NCBI GenBank assembly: GCA_006969625.1
Contig: CP030885.1
Span: forward strand, 1,488,001-1,552,000
Reading direction: 5' to 3'
Length of the DNA: 64,000 nt
From: Rhodospirillaceae bacterium
GTDB taxonomy: Bacteria > Pseudomonadota > Alphaproteobacteria > Kiloniellales > DSM-21159
The notes under the pieces were generated by a model. The model saw only the letters and a program-made list of their open reading frames with translations. It was not told the origin of the DNA and ran no database searches. The translations under genes and the position numbers were made by a program. Below, piece after piece: positions 17,792 through 26,014 of this stretch. The stretch's first letter is position 1. The number at the start of each line of letters is the position of its first letter.

Positions 17792-19344
17792 GCGCGGCGG
17801 CCCTGATCGGCCTCGACAGCGGCACCTCGCTGGTCAAGGCGGTCGCCTTCGAGGCCGACGGCCGGCAGATCGGCGTGGCCAGCCGGCCCAACGCCTATCT
17901 CACCGGGGCCGGCGGTGCCGTCGAGCAGAATATGGTCCGCACCTGGCGCGACGCCGCCGCCGTGGTCCGCGACCTGCTGGCCGCGCATCCGGGTCTGGCC
18001 GCGCGGACCGTGGCGCTCGCCGTGACGGGGCAGGGGGACGGCTGCTGGCTGGTCGACGGCGACGGCGAGCCGGTGCACGACGGCTGGATCTGGCTCGACT
18101 CCCGCGCCGCCGAGGAGGCGCGGGCGCTCGCCGAGGGGTCGCAGGCGGAGCTGATCTATCGGACCACGGGCACGGGCGTGAACGCCTGCCAGATGCGCGC
18201 GCAGCTCTTGTGGCTGAAGCGCCATGCGCCGGAGTTGCTGGACCGCGCGGCGACCGCACTGCATCCGAAGGACTGGCTCTACCTGCGCCTGACCGGCCGG
18301 CGCGCCACCTGTCCGACCGAAGGCGTCTTCACCTTCGGCGACTTTCGAACGCGGGCCTATTCCGATGCGGTGATCGAGGCGCTCGGCCTCGCCAGGCAGC
18401 GCCACCTGCTGCCGCCGATCCTCGACGGCGCGCAGGAGGCCGGCGCGCTGACGCCGGCGGCGGCGCGCGAGACCGGCCTGCCGGCGGGCCTGCCGGTGGT
18501 GCTCGGCTACGTCGACATCATGTGCTCGGCGCTCGGCGGCGGCCTCTACGATCCAGCGCTGCGGCCCGGCCTGACGGTGCTCGGCTCGACCGGCATGCAC
18601 ATGCGCTTCGCCGCATCGGCCGACGAGGTGAGCCTCGGCAGCGAGCGCTGCGGCTACACCATGGCGTTTCCCGGGGCGGCCTACGCCCAGATGCAGACCA
18701 ATATGGCGGCGACGCTGAACATCGACTGGATGCTCGACCTCGCCCGCGAGGTGCTGGCGATCGGCTGCGTCTCGCGCAGCCGTGGGGCCCTGCTGGAGGA
18801 GATGGACGAGCGGGTGCTGGCCGCGCGGCCGGGCGCGGCGGTCTATCACCCCTACATCTCCGCCGCCGGCGAGCGCGGCCCCTTCACGGAACCGGCCGCG
18901 CGCGCCAGCTTCACCGGCCTGGACAGCACGACCGGCTTCTTCGACCTGATGCGCAGCGTCTACGAGGGTCTCGCCTTCGCTGCGCGCGACTGCTACGCGG
19001 CGATCGGCGAGCTGCCGCCGGAGGTCCGCCTGACCGGCGGCGCGGCGCGCTCGCGGGCCAAGCGCCGAATCCTGGCTTCGGCTTTGGGGGTGCCGGTACG
19101 GGCGGTCGAACGGGCGGAAGCGGGGGCGGCCGGGGCGGTGATGATCGCCGCCGTGCAGCAGGGCCTCTACCCCGACGCCGAGGCCTGTGCCGCCGATTGG
19201 GTGACGCCGCACCTGGGCGCGCCCGAACCGCCAGATCCGGAGCTGCGCCGGCTCTACGACGCCCTGTTTCCCTGCTATCTGGACACGCGGCTGGCGCTGC
19301 GGGAGACCTGGACCGCGCTGTCCCGCGCCAGGAGGCCGGCGTGA
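17788..19344 (+). CDS. FGGY-family carbohydrate kinase, erythritol-kinase (EryA)-like
   Basis: 518 aa, the length of EryA. The N-terminus ALIGLDSGTSLVKAVAF is the phosphate-1 motif; VEQNMVRTWRDAA and VTGQGDGCWLVDGDGEPV resemble EryA-type kinases as I remember them. The C-terminal half has GSTGMHMRF and RLTGGAARSRAKRRILASALGVPV. It would phosphorylate the imported polyol with ATP before oxidation by the GlpD/EryB-type dehydrogenase downstream. ATGA and GTGA overlaps on both sides show tight coupling. Glycerol or another pentitol is an alternative substrate. Confidence 0.82.
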   Translation: MSAAALIGLDSGTSLVKAVAFEADGRQIGVASRPNAYLTGAGGAVEQNMVRTWRDAAAVVRDLLAAHPGLAARTVALAVTGQGDGCWLVDGDGEPVHDGWIWLDSRAAEEARALAEGSQAELIYRTTGTGVNACQMRAQLLWLKRHAPELLDRAATALHPKDWLYLRLTGRRATCPTEGVFTFGDFRTRAYSDAVIEALGLARQRHLLPPILDGAQEAGALTPAAARETGLPAGLPVVLGYVDIMCSALGGGLYDPALRPGLTVLGSTGMHMRFAASADEVSLGSERCGYTMAFPGAAYAQMQTNMAATLNIDWMLDLAREVLAIGCVSRSRGALLEEMDERVLAARPGAAVYHPYISAAGERGPFTEPAARASFTGLDSTTGFFDLMRSVYEGLAFAARDCYAAIGELPPEVRLTGGAARSRAKRRILASALGVPVRAVERAEAGAAGAVMIAAVQQGLYPDAEACAADWVTPHLGAPEPPDPELRRLYDALFPCYLDTRLALRETWTALSRARRPA

Positions 19345-20384
19345 GCACGGACGTGGCGATCATCGGCGACCGCTTCATGCTGACCAGCGTCTTCGAGGAA
19401 GAGCTGGCGCGCGTCTGCGGCCCGCAGGTGCGCTGCCGCTCTCTGGAACTGCCCTGGCCCGACGAGCCGATGGTGCACGGCTACGGCGACTCGGGGGCCC
19501 TCGACGGCCTGAAGGAGTACCTCGGCGATCCGGAGCGCGTCGTCGCGCACGTCGCCGCGGCCCCGGTCCTGGTCACCCACCTGGCGCCGCTGTCGGCCGG
19601 CATGCTGGAGCGCCTGCCGGACCTGCGCCTGGTCGCCGTCACGCGCGGCGGGCCGGTCAACATCGACATGGCGGCGGCGCGGGCGCGCGGCGTCACGGTG
19701 GTCAACGCGCCGGGGCGCAACGCCTCTGCCGTGGCGGAGTTCACCCTGGGGGCGATGCTGGCCGAAACGCGCAACATCACCCGCGGCCACGACGCCCTGC
19801 GCCAGGGCACCTGGCGCGGCGACCTCTACCGCGCCGACAGCGTGGGCGAAGAACTGTCCGAGCTGACCGTCGGCGTGGTCGGCTATGGGCGGATCGGCAC
19901 CCGTGTGGTGCGTCTGCTGCGCGCCTTCGGCGCCAAGGTGCTGGTCGCCGACCCCTACGTCCAGCTCGACCCGGCCGACGCGGCGGCCGGCGTGCGGCTG
20001 GTCGAACTGCCGGAACTGCTCGAGCGCGCCGACGTGGTCACACTGCACGCGCGGGTGACCGCGGAGACGACCGGCTTCATCGACGCCGCCGCCCTGGCGC
20101 GCATGAAGCGGGGCGCGGTGCTGATCAACACGGCGCGCGGGCCGCTGGTCGACTACGAGGCGCTGCATCGGGCGCTCGCCAGCGGCCGCCTGCGCAGCGC
20201 CATGCTGGAGACCTTCGCCGTCGAGCCGATGCCGCCCGACGCGCCGCTGCTGCGCCTGCCGAACGTGACGCTGACGCCGCACATCGCAGGCGCCTCGCTG
20301 AAGACGGTGCGCATCGCCGCGCGCGGCGCCGCCGAGGAGGTCCGCCGACATCTCGCCGGCGAGCCTCCGCTGAACCGCTGCTAG
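19341..20384 (+). CDS. D-isomer-specific 2-hydroxyacid dehydrogenase family protein
   Basis: 347 aa from GTG 19341 overlapping the kinase stop (GTGA). The NAD-binding Rossmann motif is VGVVGYGRIGTRV near residue 175. The active-site Arg is in INTARGPLVDYEAL and the catalytic His in LTPHIAGAS; NAPGRNASAVAEFTL is the family's hinge region. It resembles SerA/phosphoglycerate-dehydrogenase-like enzymes lacking ACT domains. In this operon it probably handles a hydroxy-acid or keto-acid intermediate of polyol breakdown, which is inference. Confidence 0.85.
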   Translation: MSTDVAIIGDRFMLTSVFEEELARVCGPQVRCRSLELPWPDEPMVHGYGDSGALDGLKEYLGDPERVVAHVAAAPVLVTHLAPLSAGMLERLPDLRLVAVTRGGPVNIDMAAARARGVTVVNAPGRNASAVAEFTLGAMLAETRNITRGHDALRQGTWRGDLYRADSVGEELSELTVGVVGYGRIGTRVVRLLRAFGAKVLVADPYVQLDPADAAAGVRLVELPELLERADVVTLHARVTAETTGFIDAAALARMKRGAVLINTARGPLVDYEALHRALASGRLRSAMLETFAVEPMPPDAPLLRLPNVTLTPHIAGASLKTVRIAARGAAEEVRRHLAGEPPLNRC

Positions 20385-20406
20385 AGCCACACGACCGAGG
20401 AGCGAC

Positions 20407-20529
20407 ATGCAGGACGAGGAACTGACCCTCCGGCGCGAAATCGTAAAGCAGTGCGGCTGGATGAACCGCACGGGCCCGAACCCTGGCGCCTCCGGGAAGG
20501 TCTCGGTCCGCGTCCAGCGCTGGGCCTAG
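20407..20529 (+). pseudogene. Truncated class II aldolase N-terminus (40 codons)
   Basis: A small open frame with a good ribosome site (GAGGAG 4 nt before ATG 20407) ends at TAG 20527. Its product, with LRREIVKQC and then MNRTGPNPGASGKVSV, aligns over about 30 residues with the start of the intact class II aldolase at 6185-6913 (LRREIIARC and MNVNGINQGTSGNISA), at about half identity. The phosphate-binding Gly-Ser-Gly block survives, but the catalytic Glu and metal histidines are absent. The next gene starts four bases later. It is best read as a deletion remnant of an aldolase gene; a short leader peptide is possible. Confidence 0.7.
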
Positions 20530-20532
20530 GGC

Positions 20533-22050
20533 ATGAACCAGGAGGCGGAACGCACGGTCGACCTTCTGGTCGTCGGGGGCGGCATAAACGGGGCCGGCGT
20601 CGCCCGCGATGCGGCGGGGCGCGGCCTCTCGGTGCTGCTGTGCGAGAAGGACGACCTGGCCGAGGGCACCTCCTCGCGCTCGGGCAAGTACATCCACGGC
20701 GGCCTGCGCTACCTGGAGTACTACGAGTTCCGTCTGGTGCGAGAGGCGCTGATCGAGCGCGAGGTGCTGCTGGCGGCGGCGCCGCACATCGTCTGGCCGC
20801 TGCGCCTGATCCTGCCGCACAGCCCGGAGCAGCGTCCGCGCTGGCTGATCCGGCTCGGCCTCTTCCTTTACGACAACCTCGGCGGGCGCAAGCGCCTGCC
20901 CGGCAGTCGGGCGGTCAACCTGCGCACCGCGCCCGAGGGCGCGCCGCTCCGCGACGCCTTCCGCAAGGGATTCGAGTACGCCGATTGCTGGGTCGACGAC
21001 TCCCGGCTCGTGGTGCTGAACGCCGTCGACGCGGCCCGTCTGGGGGCCGAGGTAGCGACCCGCACGGCCTGCGTCTCGGCGCGACGCGAGCAGGGCCTGT
21101 GGCATGCCACTCTGCGCGACGAAACGAGCGGCAAGCTGCGCAGCGTCCGCGCGCGCGCCCTGGTGAACACGGCGGGCCCCTGGGTCGAGCAGGTGCTCGG
21201 CAACGTCGCCGGCGTCAACACCCGCCGCCGCGTCCGCCTCGTCAAGGGCAGCCACATCATCCTGCGGCGCTGGTGGCAGGGCGACCACGGCTACGTCTTG
21301 CAGAACGCCGACCGGCGGCTGATCTTCGTCAATCCCTACTTCGAAGACCTCGCCCTGGTCGGCACCACCGACATTCCCTTCGACGGGCAGGCGGAAGAGG
21401 TGGCGATCGACAGCGGCGAGGTAGACTACCTTCTTGCGGTGCTGAACCGCTACTTCGAGACAGATCTGAAGCCGCAGGACGTGCTGGCCGACTACTCCGG
21501 CGTCCGGCCGCTGTTCGACGACGACGAGAGCAAGAACGCCTCGGCGGTGACGCGCGACTACGAGCTGGAGCTGGACGGCGGGCCGGACCGCGCACCGATC
21601 CTCTCGGCCTTCGGCGGCAAGATCACCACCTACCGCAAGCTGGCGGAGGCCGCGCTCGAGCGGCTGCAGCCGTACTTTCCGGAAATGCGGGCGGGCTGGA
21701 CGGCCGGAGCGCCGCTGCCGGGCGGCGACATCCCGAATGCCGACTTCGAGGGCTGGCTGGCCGGCTTCTGCGCCGCTCACCCCTGGCTGCCGAAGTCGCT
21801 GGCCCGGCACTACGGCCGCGCCTACGGCACCGAGGCGTCCCGGATGCTTCAAGGCGCGCAGGCGCTGGAGGATCTGGGCCGGCACTTCGGCGGACTTCTC
21901 TACGAGCGCGAGGTGCGTTGGCTGCACGAACGGGAATGGGCGCGCACGGCCGACGACATCCTGGCCCGGCGCACCAAGCACGGGCTGTTCCTCGACGAAG
22001 TTGAGCGCGACGCCCTGGCCGAGTGGCTGCAGTTCAAGGCGGCTGCCTGA
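20533..22050 (+). CDS. FAD-dependent polyol-phosphate dehydrogenase, GlpD/EryB family
   Basis: 505 aa, the full length of aerobic glycerol-3-phosphate dehydrogenase. The FAD-binding dinucleotide motif VVGGGINGAGVARDAAGRG spans residues 14-32, followed by the family block GTSSRSGKYIHGGLRYLEYYEFRLV and a second flavin contact in ILSAFGGKITTYRKLAE. It would oxidise glycerol-3-phosphate or erythritol-phosphate and pass electrons to ubiquinone at the inner membrane. Placement behind an EryA-like kinase favours an EryB-like role; an ordinary GlpD is the alternative. Confidence 0.88.
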   Translation: MNQEAERTVDLLVVGGGINGAGVARDAAGRGLSVLLCEKDDLAEGTSSRSGKYIHGGLRYLEYYEFRLVREALIEREVLLAAAPHIVWPLRLILPHSPEQRPRWLIRLGLFLYDNLGGRKRLPGSRAVNLRTAPEGAPLRDAFRKGFEYADCWVDDSRLVVLNAVDAARLGAEVATRTACVSARREQGLWHATLRDETSGKLRSVRARALVNTAGPWVEQVLGNVAGVNTRRRVRLVKGSHIILRRWWQGDHGYVLQNADRRLIFVNPYFEDLALVGTTDIPFDGQAEEVAIDSGEVDYLLAVLNRYFETDLKPQDVLADYSGVRPLFDDDESKNASAVTRDYELELDGGPDRAPILSAFGGKITTYRKLAEAALERLQPYFPEMRAGWTAGAPLPGGDIPNADFEGWLAGFCAAHPWLPKSLARHYGRAYGTEASRMLQGAQALEDLGRHFGGLLYEREVRWLHEREWARTADDILARRTKHGLFLDEVERDALAEWLQFKAAA

Positions 22051-22142
22051 GCCTGGCCGCGGGTTCCGCCATCCGGCAGGATGGGCGCGCGTGCCGCCGC
22101 CGCAGACCGCATCGTCTGGTTAGGCAAGACTGGAGGCCCCGA

Positions 22143-22520
22143 GTGCCCACCCTGAGACTCGCCTTCGGCGAATTGACCGTCACCGTCGATCTGCGCGACA
22201 CGCCGACGGCCCGGGCGGTCCTCGAGGCGCTGCCCTTCGAGGCGACGGCGCAGATCTGGGGCGAGGAGGTCTACTTCACGGCGCCCCTTCAGGGGCTCGT
22301 GCGCGAGTTCGATGCGCGCGACGTGGTCGAACTCGGCGAGGTGGCGGTCTGGGTCGAGGGCTCGGCGATCGCCCTCGGCTACGGCCGCACGCCGGTCTCC
22401 CGGGGCGACGAGATCCGCCTGGTGGCGCCGGTGAACATTCTCGGGAGGGCGCGCGAGGACCTGCGCGCCCTCGCCGCGGTGCGGGACGGCGACCCGGTGC
22501 GGGTCGAGCGCGGCGACTGA
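22143..22520 (+). CDS. Cyclophilin-like fold protein
   Basis: 125 aa from GTG 22143, chosen for TGGAGG upstream. The all-beta pattern with TARAVLEALPFEATAQIWGEEVYFTAP, VVELGEVAVWVEGSAIALGYGRTPVS and a late PVNILGRA block fits the small cyclophilin-like family of prokaryotes. Prolyl isomerase activity has not been shown for that family as far as I recall, and the function here is unknown. It is the last gene before the island boundary region. Confidence 0.7.
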   Translation: MPTLRLAFGELTVTVDLRDTPTARAVLEALPFEATAQIWGEEVYFTAPLQGLVREFDARDVVELGEVAVWVEGSAIALGYGRTPVSRGDEIRLVAPVNILGRAREDLRALAAVRDGDPVRVERGD

Positions 22521-22524
22521 AGCC

Positions 22525-22827
22525 CTACCGCTCGTCGTCGTCGAAGCGGGCCTGGCCCATCACGCCGATGCCCATGGCGACCGAGCCGAAGGTGACGGAC
22601 AGGCCGGCGAACAGCAGCAGGATGCCCAGCCAGCCCTGCTCCTGGTTCGTCAGCATGCTGCGCAGGGCGAACATGTCGAAGGCGAGCAGCAACGCCACCA
22701 GCGCCGCGGCGGCGCCAACGCCGACGGCGAGGTGACCGCCGAGAAAGCGCAGGAAGCGGATTTCGTGGGGCTGCAGGCCGGACATGCCGAAGAAGTGTGG
22801 TCGGCGCCCGCGAGGGATCAAGCCCAC
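22525..22827 (-). CDS. Small two-span membrane protein of unknown function
   Basis: 100 aa from ATG 22827, or 86 aa from ATG 22785. Two hydrophobic stretches are clear: HLAVGVGAAAALVALLLAFDMF and WLGILLLFAGLSVTFGSVAMGIGVM, with an acidic DDDER tail. No catalytic motif. It converges on the cyclophilin-like gene (4-bp gap) and is the last host-like high-GC gene before the island. Confidence 0.65.
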   Translation of the reverse strand: MGLIPRGRRPHFFGMSGLQPHEIRFLRFLGGHLAVGVGAAAALVALLLAFDMFALRSMLTNQEQGWLGILLLFAGLSVTFGSVAMGIGVMGQARFDDDER

Positions 22828-23234
22828 GACCTGGCCGGCGCAGAGGAAAGCCGAGGGCTACTGGCATTATAGGACGCTGAACGTCGTAAACTGTGTGTTG
22901 GGCGCAGTCATTCTCGACTGTTGGCGGTGGCGTTTAACTCTGAAACACCTAAAACCGTAAACTACCCGCGTTCACGCCTTGCCATAGCCAGTTAGGGATA
23001 TGGCGTCAGTTTACGGTCATAGCAACTTCCAATCTGTGCTCCTACTGACAGAGGTTTCAGCTCATACTCATCCAGAGATGCTGACCGGAGCCCGCTTTCG
23101 CCTCCTGGGCAGGGCAAGAGCTGCGGGGTGGACGCTACATTTCGCTGCGGCCTCGCTACCGCGCATGAACAAGGCTGCCCCTCGATTGCATCGGCAAACG
23201 ATTAATCTAAATATCAATGAAATACAGTGAATTA
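22828..23234. other. Gene-free island-edge segment with CGTAAACT repeats
   Basis: No convincing gene. CGTAAACT occurs at 22885-22892 and 22956-22963, and its inverse AGTTTACG at 23008-23015. The outer copy TCGTAAACT (22884-22892) and AAAACCGTAAA (22951-22961) have exact inverse partners at the other end of the island (41744-41752 and 41629-41639). GC drops clearly to the right of this segment. I read it as the probable left end of the mobile element. Confidence 0.4.
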
Positions 23235-23618
23235 TTAGTACGGCACAGCTGCCTCTACGTCGTCAAGCCAATCCCTAAGTCGTTGTAGGCCGAATTGATT
23301 ATTGCTTGGCTCATAGTCTGCCATTTGATTAACGGCCTGAATGCTATTCCCTTGTCCGCCGCTCCAGCCAGTAGAGACGTGGGTGTCGATACTGAATTTT
23401 CTAACGGCTAATCGATTCTTTTGCACGAAAGACCGAAACATCATTAATGCAGGAATGACGTCATTTAGCCAATCCTCTATACCTTCATGTTCCAGTTTTG
23501 GATAGCGGTAGCAGCTCCCGCCGATCAGCTCCCAGCCGAATCTTTCAAACATACTTTGTAGGCGGTTGCGCTGGGCCGGCACAGCGGCCTCCAAATCGTA
23601 GCTGAATATGATAGGCAT
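23235..23618 (-). CDS. Small hypothetical protein, possible ferredoxin-like (VapD/Cas2-type) fold
   Basis: 127 aa, AT-richer than the host genes. The start, a beta strand (PIIFSYDLE) followed by a helix NRLQSMFERFGWELIGG and then SCYRYP, is reminiscent of small ferredoxin-like nucleases such as VapD or Cas2. No defining catalytic residue set can be checked beyond the early Asp. It stands alone; no CRISPR array or partner toxin gene is adjacent. The fold idea is a guess from pattern. Confidence 0.5.
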   Translation of the reverse strand: MPIIFSYDLEAAVPAQRNRLQSMFERFGWELIGGSCYRYPKLEHEGIEDWLNDVIPALMMFRSFVQKNRLAVRKFSIDTHVSTGWSGGQGNSIQAVNQMADYEPSNNQFGLQRLRDWLDDVEAAVPY

Positions 23619-24043
23619 CGATTTGTTCCACTCGGCTCGAGACTAGGAAGTAGTTCACTCAACAATAGGCTGCGGATATTCGGTTGAAAAGCGTGGGTTT
23701 TGCTAGGGGAATGGCTTCAACATGAGAATAAATCCTTTGAACCCTAAGCATGAGTGGCTGGGGCCCTCGCCGCCACCCGCACAATATCTACGCGCGTACA
23801 TCAACCTAGCCGCGGCGGCCGAGAATGAGGGGACGCTGTCCCCGGAGTGGAGTTGTCGAGCCCTGCCGCCGCTGGTACGTGGGCCAAAGTCGCGACAGGC
23901 ATCGCACTTTGAGGCCCCACTACGTCAACGGCTGCCCCGAGGTTGCTTCATCTCGGGCCAAATGCACTTCAAGACCATGACGCTGCCTTAACCGTCGCGC
24001 CCTGGGTTCTACCCAAGGCCCGTCCTTGCCGCCGATGCATTTT
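23619..24043. other. Gene-free 0.4-kb island segment
   Basis: Only an 89-codon plus-strand frame (23722-23991) without family resemblance or good ribosome site is present, and I do not call it. No repeats, terminators or RNA genes were recognised. Confidence 0.4.
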
Positions 24044-24628
24044 TCACGCGACAGTCGTCGTGCGGCGGCGGGCAGCGCGACGTCTCTTTGGGGGCGTTTC
24101 GGCCTCTTCCGGCTCCGGTGCGTCAAGGTCCTGGGCGCGGATCTCGATCATTCGTTGCGTCAGGGAGTTGAAGAGGGCCGCATTCACCTGCCCCGCTTCC
24201 TGAAGGTCACGAACGACAAGGTAGGGATTAAAGATGAGCACGTAGCTGATCGGCCCGTTGGGCCCTTCCTTGATGTCGATGAAGCCAAGGTCCTTCAGGA
24301 TGCGCATACGAGTGGCCCAAGTCCGCACCGCTCGCTCCCCAGTGAAACCCGAGAAGTAAGCCATCTCACGGTCTTTGTTTGCGATTACGAAGGAGTCGTC
24401 GTAGGTCCTGCACCAGAGGTCGAGGTAGGTCGACGACACCGGCTTACCCTTCGTCAGGCTGTCCATGATTTGAAGCAGTAGCGGCATTGCTCGTGGGATG
24501 CTGAGCCAGCCCGCGGACTTGCTACGGTCCCAGAGCTTCGATTCGTCGAGGCCGGGCCACAGCGACGAACGCATGTCCCTCTTCTGCCGCGCGATCTTGC
24601 TCAGGCGCCTCTTGCTCGCCAGTGCCAT
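24044..24628 (-). CDS. Hypothetical protein with winged-helix-like segment
   Basis: 194 aa from ATG 24628, preceded by GGAGG; an in-frame ATG 15 nt earlier would hide that site. The central part, GERAVRTWATRMRILKDLGFIDIKEGPNGPISYVLI, looks like a DNA-binding winged helix with its beta wing. The tail is acidic, then strongly basic (PPKRRRAARRRT). Such proteins are common on alphaproteobacterial plasmids and islands without a known role. It is transcribed alone, toward the 23-kb small gene. Confidence 0.6.
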   Translation of the reverse strand: MALASKRRLSKIARQKRDMRSSLWPGLDESKLWDRSKSAGWLSIPRAMPLLLQIMDSLTKGKPVSSTYLDLWCRTYDDSFVIANKDREMAYFSGFTGERAVRTWATRMRILKDLGFIDIKEGPNGPISYVLIFNPYLVVRDLQEAGQVNAALFNSLTQRMIEIRAQDLDAPEPEEAETPPKRRRAARRRTTTVA

Positions 24629-25963
24629 TTGAGTAGCCTCCATAGTCGGAAGGTTAGGTGCGGGCCGGGGTGTGGACCCCCGGCCCTTCGAGATGGCCCT
24701 TGCTCGCCAGTCTTCGCCCTTGGTGCGGTGCGCCGGAGCCCGTGGTTTGGACCCGCAGGGACGGCGCGGCCACTCGATGATTGCAATGTGAATAAAAATC
24801 TATTTTATATCAAGGACTTAAGTAGATTTGAATGGATTGAATAATGGTCAAAGAAAGCAGATTCATGGTGCCAGTGGACAACAAACGTCGTCAATCCAAA
24901 TGCCGGATTGGAATCGGTATGTAGAAAAGATGTTGCACGATCAGGGGGTTAGGCTGCGATCGTTGTTCTCTTCTGTCATCAGGTTCTCTGATGCTCGCTT
25001 ACGTGCTCCCGGTGCTCCTGGGGTTGAAGGGGGCAAGGCGGGTACCAGCAGACGCAGAGTTTTTCACCCGTTGCCCTTTCTTGACCGTGCGGTTCCGCCG
25101 TCGATCCGTACGACCGATCGAACGATAGCGTCCGCCAATAGGCCTGGCGCGTCAGGCTTCGCGAGCCCCACCCTGGAGGACGCAGCCGCCATCGCAGAGG
25201 GCCGCCCGGATTGGGGGCGGCGGCTGCACGAGCAGCGGTGCGAGGCGGTCAAGGACGCGGATGACGTCGGTGTGGCTGTGCGCCTAGCTTTGAACCGGGA
25301 AAGCGCTGACGCCGCCAAAGAGGCGCGCAGGCGGGAGGGGGCTCTGGTCCGAATGATCCCAACGAGCGCCTCAGCTTCCTGGAGCTGGCCGCTGCTAGGC
25401 AAGTGTACATCCTTCGAGGAGCAGGCCTTCGTCGCGCTGCATGAGCAGGAGGCCGGTGCGTTGACGCTTATGGTATGCCGCCGTCTCGGCGCGGACCATC
25501 GGGCTGCTCAGGTGACCAGCCGGGCGGTAGTACACGGTGTGTGTTTCTGCGCACCGCCAAGTCGAGCCTGAGGGTTGCATAGTAGCTGATTTCAGACGAG
25601 CCGCGGACCGGCACACCGGTATCTGGCGGCACCGCGAGATGTGTGATTCTGCGCGGCTCGGACGCCGGGTGTTCTGACTGCACTAGAGGATGCAGAAGTT
25701 CGTAACTCTCCACGGGCCGCGTACACGGACTCGAACTCCAGGCACCACTGCAAAGTGTGTGATTCTGCGTGGTCTCGAGAAGGGGTATCGGTCCGCTTCG
25801 ATGGATGAAAACGCGTGGTACCTAGAGGGCAGCGCATATGGCCCCGAACCAAAGGGGTGCAGCTGCAGGATGTGTACTTCTGCGCATTTCCGAGGTGCGC
25901 GCTCGCTCGGATTCGCCCAGGCGGCCGCAATTACTATAGTCGTTTACCCCCGAAATCGGGTGT
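24629..25963. other. 1.3-kb low-information segment upstream of the restriction-like operon
   Basis: No reliable gene. A 247-codon plus-strand frame (24828-25571) and overlapping antisense frames lack family resemblance and may be decayed coding DNA. An AT-rich patch at 24786-24830 could hold a promoter. The right part carries four imperfect repeats (see 25538-25885). The segment may be a scar of earlier insertions, or it may contain an unrecognised RNA. Confidence 0.35.
25538..25885 (+). repeat. Four dispersed copies of a 15-bp TGTGTGATTCTGCGY repeat
   Basis: Copies at 25538-25552, 25640-25654, 25756-25770 and 25871-25885; copies 2 and 3 are identical except at the last base. Starts are 102, 116 and 115 bp apart. 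Weaker conservation extends on both sides: GCACC or similar about 10-16 bp upstream in copies 2 and 3, and a CTCGG/TCGAG/CCGAG block a few bases after the core. They end 130 bp before the regulator ATG at 26015. Function unknown; protein-binding sites or a degenerate repeat array are the simplest options. Confidence 0.5.
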
Positions 25964-25992
25964 GATACCCAACTTCAAAAAGCTTGGGTATC
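25964..25992. promoter_or_regulatory. Inverted-repeat operator before the MerR-like regulator
   Basis: GATACCCAA (25964-25972) and TTGGGTATC (25984-25992) form perfect 9-bp arms around an 11-nt spacer. They lie 22 bp before ATG 26015 and just upstream of the GGGAGG ribosome site. The position fits autoregulation by the DNA-binding protein encoded immediately downstream. Confidence 0.55.
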
Positions 25993-26014
25993 GGGCTCGA
26001 ATTTGGGAGGGATA

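Noticed and set aside
23000-23230. 76-codon plus-strand frame at the island edge
   Set aside because: No ribosome site or family resemblance; it overlaps the repeat-bearing end region.
23722-23991. 89-codon plus-strand frame
   Set aside because: Pro/Arg-rich composition, no good start context, no recognisable family.
24828-25571. 247-codon plus-strand frame, with antisense frames on the same DNA
   Set aside because: Low-complexity and unfamiliar on both strands; may be decayed coding DNA, not called as a gene.
25715-25745. Sequence resembling the inverse of a tRNA T-arm (GGACTCGAACTCC)
   Set aside because: The flanking five bases on each side do not pair, and no acceptor or anticodon arm can be built.
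25538-25885. CRISPR array
   Set aside because: Only four imperfect 15-bp copies with about 100-bp gaps and no cas genes.
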